Source: Priapulus caudatus (Eukaryota; Priapulida; Priapulimorpha; Priapulimorphida; Priapulidae). From it: a stretch of 51,950 nucleotides of DNA. Below are positions 45,437-51,950 of the stretch, piece after piece. The stretch lies in assembly GCF_000485595.1 (NCBI RefSeq), contig NW_014577101.1:664207-716156 (forward strand), written 5' to 3'. Position 1 is the stretch's first letter; every line of letters begins with the position of its first letter. A program made the translations under genes and the position numbers. The notes under the pieces were generated by a model. That model did no database searches, had not been told where the DNA came from, and saw nothing but the letters and a program-made list of their open reading frames with translations.

Positions 45437-45830
45437 CATCCCTATAAACCGAAGGTCCGATAGACCGAAGGTCCGATAGACCGAATATTGAAAAGGGACC
45501 TATAGACCGAAGGTCCGATAAACCGAAGGTCCGATAGACCGAAGGTCCGATAGACCGAATATTGCAAAGGGTTAGGGTTAGAGTTAGGGTCAGGGTTAGT
45601 GTTAGGGTTATGGTTATGGTTAAGGTTAGGGTTTATAGTTATGGTTAGGGTTAGGGTTAAGGTTAGGGTGTATAGTGGCATCGCTAGATGTGCGGCATAT
45701 TCACGTTCGAATACGGCATCAGTGGATGTCCGGATGCGTAGCCTGGAGGCTAGGCGACCGATTCCGGACGTGTAGCCGCTGCGTATTCGAATAAACCTTC
45801 GGTCTATCGGGCCTTCGGTCTATAGGGCTG
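45437..45830. mobile_element. Foldback element with CCGAAGGTCCGATAGA units and TTAGGG tract
   Basis: Tandem GACCGAAGGTCCGATA units (45,437-45,562) are followed by a degenerate TTAGGG array (45,570-45,670) and a small inverted repeat. Inverse units (CCTTCGGTCTATCGGG, about 45,795-45,830) follow. This is the same plan as the 38.5 kb element but with a different unit. Confidence 0.6.
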
Positions 45831-46052
45831 TAACCGTACATTGACGTCCGTTTTTGGTTATATGCGTTATCAGAATTCGGCAATAGCCGATTTGTACATG
45901 CCGTGTCTTTCGCGTTTATAGGTCTTTAGTATATAATGTTATTAAAGACCCCCGCTAGGAGATCGTGTATAATAATGGATAGAAAATTCACGTCTGATGG
46001 GTGTTTGAATATGATGCGTGTCTAGAATTCTTCGGCGTGTCTGGCGAATCGG

Positions 46053-46557
46053 TTAAAGCCGCACTATGCGCATCTACACGCTAATTTCTCCAGTACTAGA
46101 CGAGCAAATACTTCGTGTCATGCATAATCATACTACCTTATGACAAAATAAACTCTAGTTCCTCCCATTTCACCGCGCGTTGTCTTATAAAAGGCATTTA
46201 AACATACCTCCAATGTTATTCAAATTCTCCGATTTGTTGACACTTTTGCGTTGCCCTGCCAAGCAACCGCACAGCGGTGCTGCGGTACAGCGGTACGGGT
46301 GTAGCAAAAATAAAAACATGTAACGTCACCTAACCGTTTCTTGGCGAAATTGTTTGGCAAACAATTTAGCGTTGGCGCCAGATTACCAGATTTTTCACCT
46401 CTTTCTTGTGGGTTTTAAGCAAACGCGCAGTGAAATGGGAGGAACTAGAGTTTATTTTGCCATAAGATAGTGTGATTATGCATGCCACGAAGTATTTGCT
46501 AGTCTAGTACTGGAGAAATCAGCGTTTGGATGCGCATAGGCCATAGTGCGGCTTTAA
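46053..46557. mobile_element. TTAA-flanked TIR element, about 500 bp, 125-bp arms
   Basis: TTAA at 46,053-46,056 and 46,554-46,557 flanks arms beginning AGCCGCACTATG. The arms run about 125 bp as inverted copies, including CCTCCCATTTCAC and CAAATACTTCGTG. No transposase frame is present. The TTAA target suggests a piggyBac/Kolobok-type non-autonomous element. Confidence 0.75.
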
Positions 46558-46695
46558 ACAGGTGTATTTTGACTACTTTTTTGAGCCTGTATTTTATACG
46601 GGCTCTAACAATCAGGCATGTTCGCTGTGCTCTCGGATTTGTATACCAGACAACAAATACGACTATTTTTTACGTAAGAATGATCAGTATTAAAG

Positions 46696-46796
46696 CCTCC
46701 CTAGACTCGTTAGTGGAGTAGGCGAGGTACGGTCCGGCATATTAGATAGTACTAGGGTACGTTCCGGCAGTACCCTGGGGGACATAGACCTTCTCA
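46696..46796. mobile_element. Foldback family A, truncated half copy
   Basis: Only the central GACTCGTTAGTGGAGTAGGC block and the right arm (GTACCCTGGGGGACATAGAC) remain. It lies about 140 bp from the TTAA-flanked element at 46,057-46,553. Confidence 0.65.
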
Positions 46797-46799
46797 TAG

Positions 46800-49200
46800 T
46801 TACTGTGCATGTAGTAGTAGTAGTAGTAGCGGTCCAAAATATCGATATCGGAATAGTAACGTTTCACACTGTTTACGATCTATTGAAGACCGTGGTGTAA
46901 ATTGATATTGCTGGGTTGGATACTTATTCGAGTGCTATGATACTACTTATTGTTTGTATAAGCCTATGTTAAAGCACTGCACTGCTGATTACACAGGATA
47001 GGTTTGACTTTATTGGTCCAGCAGTATCTGAAAAATTTACGGGCCTTAAAATCGGAGGAAATGTAGATTGTACTCGTATTGACTATTCTATCAATGTTTC
47101 CAACTGGATGTAAACTGCAGCATGTCATTCACGAACCCTATATATCGTGTGTACCATCTAATAGCTGGCAAGTAAACATTTGGAGCATATATGAAATGAA
47201 AATCCACGCGATCTTTTAGTTATCGTCTTCCTTACTTGCGTCATGGTTTCTTGTTACCAGCTATGGCGCAACTCCTCCTTCTAGGAAAAGATGCGATTTC
47301 CCCTGTTGGATGTTTCCAATATTTGCGTATATCCGCCATCCTTCCAGAAGCAGCCCGTATCCGGTGCGATTCCGCGTGCTAGATGCTTCCACTAGTCGCG
47401 TGTTCACCATCCTTCCAGAAGCAGCTTGCATCCTGTGCGCGCATGCGTACGGCGACTCGCGTTGCTTTGTGCGACTGTGTTTCGAATTGCTCCGTATGCA
47501 CGAGCAGTGGCGGAAAGTGGCCCTGAAAAAAAACGCGCCGGGCAATTGAGCCACTTGATGCGCTACGTTTATCCTTTCACTTTTGTTGCGCGCGGACATT
47601 TGGTACGTAGGTAGTACGTGTGTACGAGGAAGGCAGGGTAAGGGAGTCTAAAATTATACGGATCGGGAAGATGTAAGGATAGGGTGCGACCTTGGCAACG
47701 GCGATCACGCGGTCCTACAACTCGTACGGTGCTTCGCCAGCGACTTTTCTTAACTAACGATTATGCTGACCTACATACCTAGAGATACAGTGCCCTACAA
47801 ACCCGTGAGTTCGCTTTCTCTTTCATTTCCTTCGCGCGCGCACGTAGAGTCACCACCACAAATCTTACTAGCAGCGACAGTATGGTAGCAGGCAGTGTCG
47901 CTCTGGGTGTTTCGAGGTTTTAGCCGAAGTTTGAGCCACCGTCGTTTCATTATTTAGCCACAGACGCTAAAAAGCTCTAGCCGCTGTCCACGCTATGTGC
48001 TAATGCAATAGTCACCGTCGTTGCATGGTTTCTTGGATTGGTGCTAAATGATCGTGCGCCGTACGGAGTGTTGTATGTGGAGCAGGTCTCTGTGGTTTCT
48101 CAAGCAAAAGGTGTCAGAAACGCTACGCGCGTATGTAAAGCGGGCTTGTGGCAGACGAAACGCTCGTCGGAGTTTTTCGCTCGTTGCGTCTTCGCTCTCG
48201 CTCGTCGCATCACCGTGGAGCAGAATTTGGCTGAGTGCTTGATAGTGCAGCCACTAATAAGGAGCGTGAGCCAGTATATAGATGGGTGTATAGAACAGGT
48301 AGGTTTTACTGTGTAGTACGCGGGACATAGATGAGTCATTAATCGTTCTCTCTGTGAGAAAAATTAGTTCATGTTCGCATCGTTTCATACTTTTAGCTAT
48401 ACTTTTATTCTCAAATGGATTTTTGCTGTTGTAAAGTGGTACACGGTGTTGCATCTTAGGCTAGTGTAATCAACGTTTGTGTTAATATACATTCTCCTGA
48501 TATGACACGCGCTATGCTGCCGCAGTACTCGTCCTTAGTCAGCGGGAGACATTTGTCAATACTTACGTGTAATATACGATGACGGATCCTGTAGGAATGA
48601 GGACGCATTTTTCTGTTTCCCGTAGCGATATTGGCTAGGCAGGTAACTTGCGTATGTATCTGTTACACGTAGGTTTAGCTATTAGGCCGATCGCTGCAGT
48701 GTTTGTTGCAGCAGCTATGCAAAGCATACATGACTCTCATACAGCCAAAGATTGGCAAAACTTAGACAATTTAACCTAACTTAGACTCCTAGTGACGGGT
48801 GAGTCCTTGATGTGGGGGTATGCTGTTCCTATGAATTTGTGCCCGTGTGTTCATCTAAACGTGTGTTGTCAGACTTATCGTCATGTGGCCTTCCTATAGG
48901 CAATAGCGTGATCAATCGTGTTTGATGGTGACCAAAGAGTGTGCGAGAGTGGATCATGTTAGCCTTCTCCCGATGAAGAACAGGTTATAAAATCTACAAC
49001 GGCATGATGAATCTAAAATCTTCAGGGACCCTTTTTTGTAATGTGACTCGTCTTTCGAATTTGAAGAATGGATGCAACCTAGAACGTAATGATGTTCAGC
49101 ATAGTCAAGACCTAATATGCCCCCAGGTAAACCAAGCATATAGCCTATAGGCTATAGCCACAGTTATACACGCCCACCCACATGCTTGCATTAGCACAGA
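46800..49200. other. No recognised gene
   Basis: A CpG-containing stretch (about 47,250-48,320) has overlapping open frames on both strands. One + frame ends at a GAACAG|GTAGGT donor near 48,298, but upstream it lacks an acceptor or an ATG in frame. I cannot support a gene. Confidence 0.3.
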
Positions 49201-49213
49201 CGCACTCACATAA

Positions 49214-49261
49214 TATCAGGAGTAAGATAATATAGGATCCTATATTATCTTACTCCTGATA
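49214..49261. repeat. Perfect 48-bp palindrome
   Basis: TATCAGGAGTAAGATAATAT begins one half and the second half is its exact inverse, meeting at TAGGATCCTA. It shares TATCAGGAG with the 24.9 kb palindrome. Confidence 0.85.
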
Positions 49262-49269
49262 ATATTATA

Positions 49270-49953
49270 CACTGTTGTACGCACGCACGCGCGCGCACAC
49301 ACGAACACCCACCAACACACGTACGCGCGCACGCACACACATCCATCCACCCACCCACCACCCCCCACCCACTCTCTCACACACATACGCGCGGCATTAT
49401 ATATAGTAATACATCATTCATTTTGGTGGATTTAATGACAAACATTGTCTGCGCTCAGTCGATATAAAGATGCATATCAATAAGCATGTACTAATGTGCT
49501 GTTCGGCAGTCACCTCTGCTTGTTTTAGCCAGCTTGTCTTGAGGTGTAATGCTGACTTGGGTTTGGGTCCATGTGCTGCGATAGCGCGCACACTGTAAGC
49601 CGAATCCTGATGAAGATTAATGCCTTCCTTTGTCAGATTACTGCTGCGTGATGGCTATAATATAATCATATGGAAATTTATGAAAATCCGCAGAAAGTGG
49701 GCTGAGCATGTTTTAACATCAAGAGGCAGGGGTCCTTTGTTCACGTTAGCTGCTGCTACGACTGTTATGTTGATTTCATTGAAATTCTTTACAGTCGAGT
49801 AGACTCGCATAGACAAACAAACACCGTCAATTAAAAAATTAACATATATGTATATATATATATATATATATAATATATATATATATACTATGCCTTATCG
49901 TAAATATCTCTCTCTGTTGTCTCTTCTCTCTCTTCTCTCTCTCTCTCTCTCTC

Positions 49954-49992
<39 letters not shown>

Positions 49993-51570
49993 TATATAAA
50001 TATATTATCATGATGTGTGTGTGTGTGTGCGTGCGTGCGTGTGTGCGTTTGGCGTGTATGTGTGTATGTGTGTATGTGTGTATGTGTGTATGTATGTATA
50101 TGTGAGCCACATTACAGGGTTTATTATGTAGCATTGGAAAATTTGTGTTGTGTCTTTAAAGCAGACCGTAAATATAAAATATAACTATAACTACATATTG
50201 TACGATATTGTATGCATATGCGCGACTTAACATAATGATAATGGTTGCACTTAGCATTACACGCCGCGCGTACTCTGTATTATATGTTTAGACCTAATTC
50301 TCGGCGTTGTACGGTACGGGTTTGTGCCATTATAGGGCCCAAGTACCCGTTGATGCTAGCTTAGCATCAACGTTGTGATATCTATGGAAATGCTGCTTCG
50401 CACGATATATACGCGGACAGAATTGCTCGCTCCGGAAAGGGTTTGGGATACCGTTTAAGTGCGCTTGACTTATGACTGTGAAGAACGGGAATGAGCACGT
50501 ATAAACATTTGCAAGAGACTGAATGCCCGCGGGTGCGTTGTGTGTGTGTGTGTGGTGTGTTGTGTGTGTGTGTGTGTGTGTGTTGGTGTGTGTGTGTGCG
50601 TGCGTGTTCGTGCGTGCGTGCGTGCGCGCGCGCGCGTGTGCGTGTGTGTGATGTGCCTGTACGATGTATCTGCTACTCATGACCCCGCGTATGTGCGGGT
50701 GCGCGTAGTATAATGTCCAAGTGATAACATTTGCACACTGGCGTGTTCGACCAGAGATCTGATGGTGGTGTGTGATATAATATGGTAGTGTGCATTCTCA
50801 TTGTGTGTGACCACTTGAAATTGGATGTCCGCGTAGCGTAATTTGCCTTTTATTGCATCTGAAATTTAGAAATGCTGTTCACTCCACAGTTATTTATTGT
50901 TGTGGAATGGCTCGTCCCAGGGCTAACTCTATATTCACTCATCCCAACTACTTTTATGTGCGGTGCCAAAGTGTCTATTGAATCTATACACACTCGCATT
51001 CATAATAGAAACTCACTATAATCATTCATGTCCAACTGTATTCTATTGTGTTTTGTCTACAAAAGATAATCGTTAAGTATTTTTTAGGTAGACTTGGTAT
51101 GAGTGACTTTTTAATGATTTTGCATTGTAATTGATGTATTTGATCGCCTAGTTGGAGAGGGGTGTTGCAACACAAGCAAGTTGCAAGTTGGTAGTATTTC
51201 ACGCCTTAAAACTGGTTAATTAAGTTAATGCGTGTCCTGGTTGAGTATAGCAGACACTCTGAAGAGTGACCTAGTTAGTTGATCTTCGGTTGCCAGGAAG
51301 AACTACCGATACATAGGATATCCCCGTAAGCAATTGGAAAGACAACGCCATGCTTGGTCCCTTCGTTTCTATACTATGGAACACCGGCAGGGGACTTCGT
51401 AGAGTGACTAAAATGACCTCCACTCACTGAAAGATAATCGCTTGAGAGGAAAGGATAGGGTGTGACGCGGTGGAGTGACCATCTGGTCTCTGCTGGAACA
51501 CGTGTTACTACGGGGTGTGCTATGAAAGGTCGCGCCTGCCTCGAGCAGTGTTAGACAGATAGGAAAGCAT
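49270..51570. other. Microsatellite-rich stretch without recognised genes
   Basis: CA/CG repeats (49,275-49,395), TA, CT and GT repeats (49,843-50,110) and GT/GC repeats (50,540-50,655). No exon is supported. Confidence 0.5.
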
Positions 51571-51571
51571 A

Positions 51572-51699
51572 TATATAAGAAAGCTTTCTGACGAGAGATT
51601 TCCTTGTTTGCTTCAGACCTGCAGAGCTCGATCAATCACCAGCCGGCCTACCAGTGCTACACGACAGCATCTCTTCCACTGGAGGATACAGGCAGAAAG
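51572..51699 (+). promoter_or_regulatory. TATA box with a likely noncoding first exon
   Basis: TATATAAG at 51,572-51,579 is followed by about 120 bases without an ATG. A CAGAAAG|GTACGC donor closes the stretch at 51,699. This layout suits the promoter and leader exon of a + gene whose body lies beyond the window. Confidence 0.3.
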
Positions 51700-51892
51700 G
51701 TACGCGCACGTTCCGCATCAGTAGCTGTAAGCGTCAAGAGGCGATGAGTGATGTTGGTGAAGCCAGATGAGATGGGCAAAGGAGATAATGTGTTACCGGG
51801 AGCAAGGAATCGGTGTGGAGGGAGAGGGAGTGGTGTGAAAAGAGGGGAGGGAAAAGAGATGGCGAAACAGAAAGACACAAAGATAGAGAGTG

Positions 51893-51948
<56 letters not shown>

Positions 51949-51950
51949 TG
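51893..51950. repeat. GA microsatellite at the window end
   Basis: An uninterrupted GA run reaches almost to the last base. Confidence 0.9.

Noticed and set aside
48038-48316. 92-codon frame ending at a donor-like site
   Set aside because: No ATG at its start, no acceptor, overlapping frames of equal length, no family resemblance.

Overview
The window is animal (metazoan) nuclear DNA. It has short exons with GT-AG introns, CpG-containing promoters, many microsatellites, scattered TTAGGG telomere-type repeats, and dense small DNA transposons and LINE/SINE pieces. The gene families (RIIAD1, LARP6, PNRC) and the repeat style suggest an invertebrate, perhaps a marine deuterostome. The sequence alone does not settle the species.

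Genes. Three are recognised with good support. (1) A RIIAD1-like gene on + (three conserved exons at 7,094-7,170, 9,457-9,503 and 10,108-10,181) is read from splice signals and conserved residues; its first exon is uncertain. (2) LARP6 on - (exons 17,586-17,340 and 16,905-15,584, 522 aa) has a La motif, an RRM-like domain and the C-terminal LSA/SUZ-C-type block. (3) A PNRC1/PNRC2-like gene on - (31,106-30,693, 137 aa) has the EPP...LPKPP motif. Head to head with PNRC is an unidentified + gene. Its promoter has a perfect CArG box and a perfect CRE, its spliced leader carries three short upstream ORFs, and its first coding exon (33,654-33,930) encodes a Ser/Pro-rich protein. A few orphan exons (4,927-5,103 +, 28,104-28,190 -, 18,777-18,872 +) are listed with low confidence.

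Layout. 1-2.3 kb: nested foldback elements with telomere-like repeats. 2.3-5.1 kb: mostly unrecognised, with a possible terminal exon. 5.7-10.2 kb: RIIAD1 with a tRNA-like element, a LINE-like repeat and a TIR element in its introns. 10.2-15.4 kb: small DNA transposons. 15.4-17.8 kb: LARP6. 18.8-24.1 kb: tandem repeats, TIR elements, a duplicated block and a giant inverted repeat. 24.4-27.3 kb: a LINE-like repeat split by a second copy of the block, ending in a 161-base N gap. 27.3-34 kb: orphan exons, PNRC and the CArG/CRE gene. 34-52 kb: no recognised exon; it may be a long first intron. It is full of microsatellites, foldback elements, palindromes and a tRNA-Arg-like SINE.

The most striking material is in the repeats. 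A foldback family has about 250-bp copies flanked by exact 9-bp target-site duplications (three complete cases) and carries TTAGGG tracts. Other foldback elements are built of minisatellite arms. There is a set of near-perfect 30-64 bp palindromes, several sharing one motif, and a 342-bp inverted repeat with an 84-bp loop beside the duplicated block. The known genes act in different processes: RIIa-domain docking (RIIAD1), RNA binding (LARP6), and mRNA decay or nuclear-receptor coactivation (PNRC). Nothing suggests they form one pathway.
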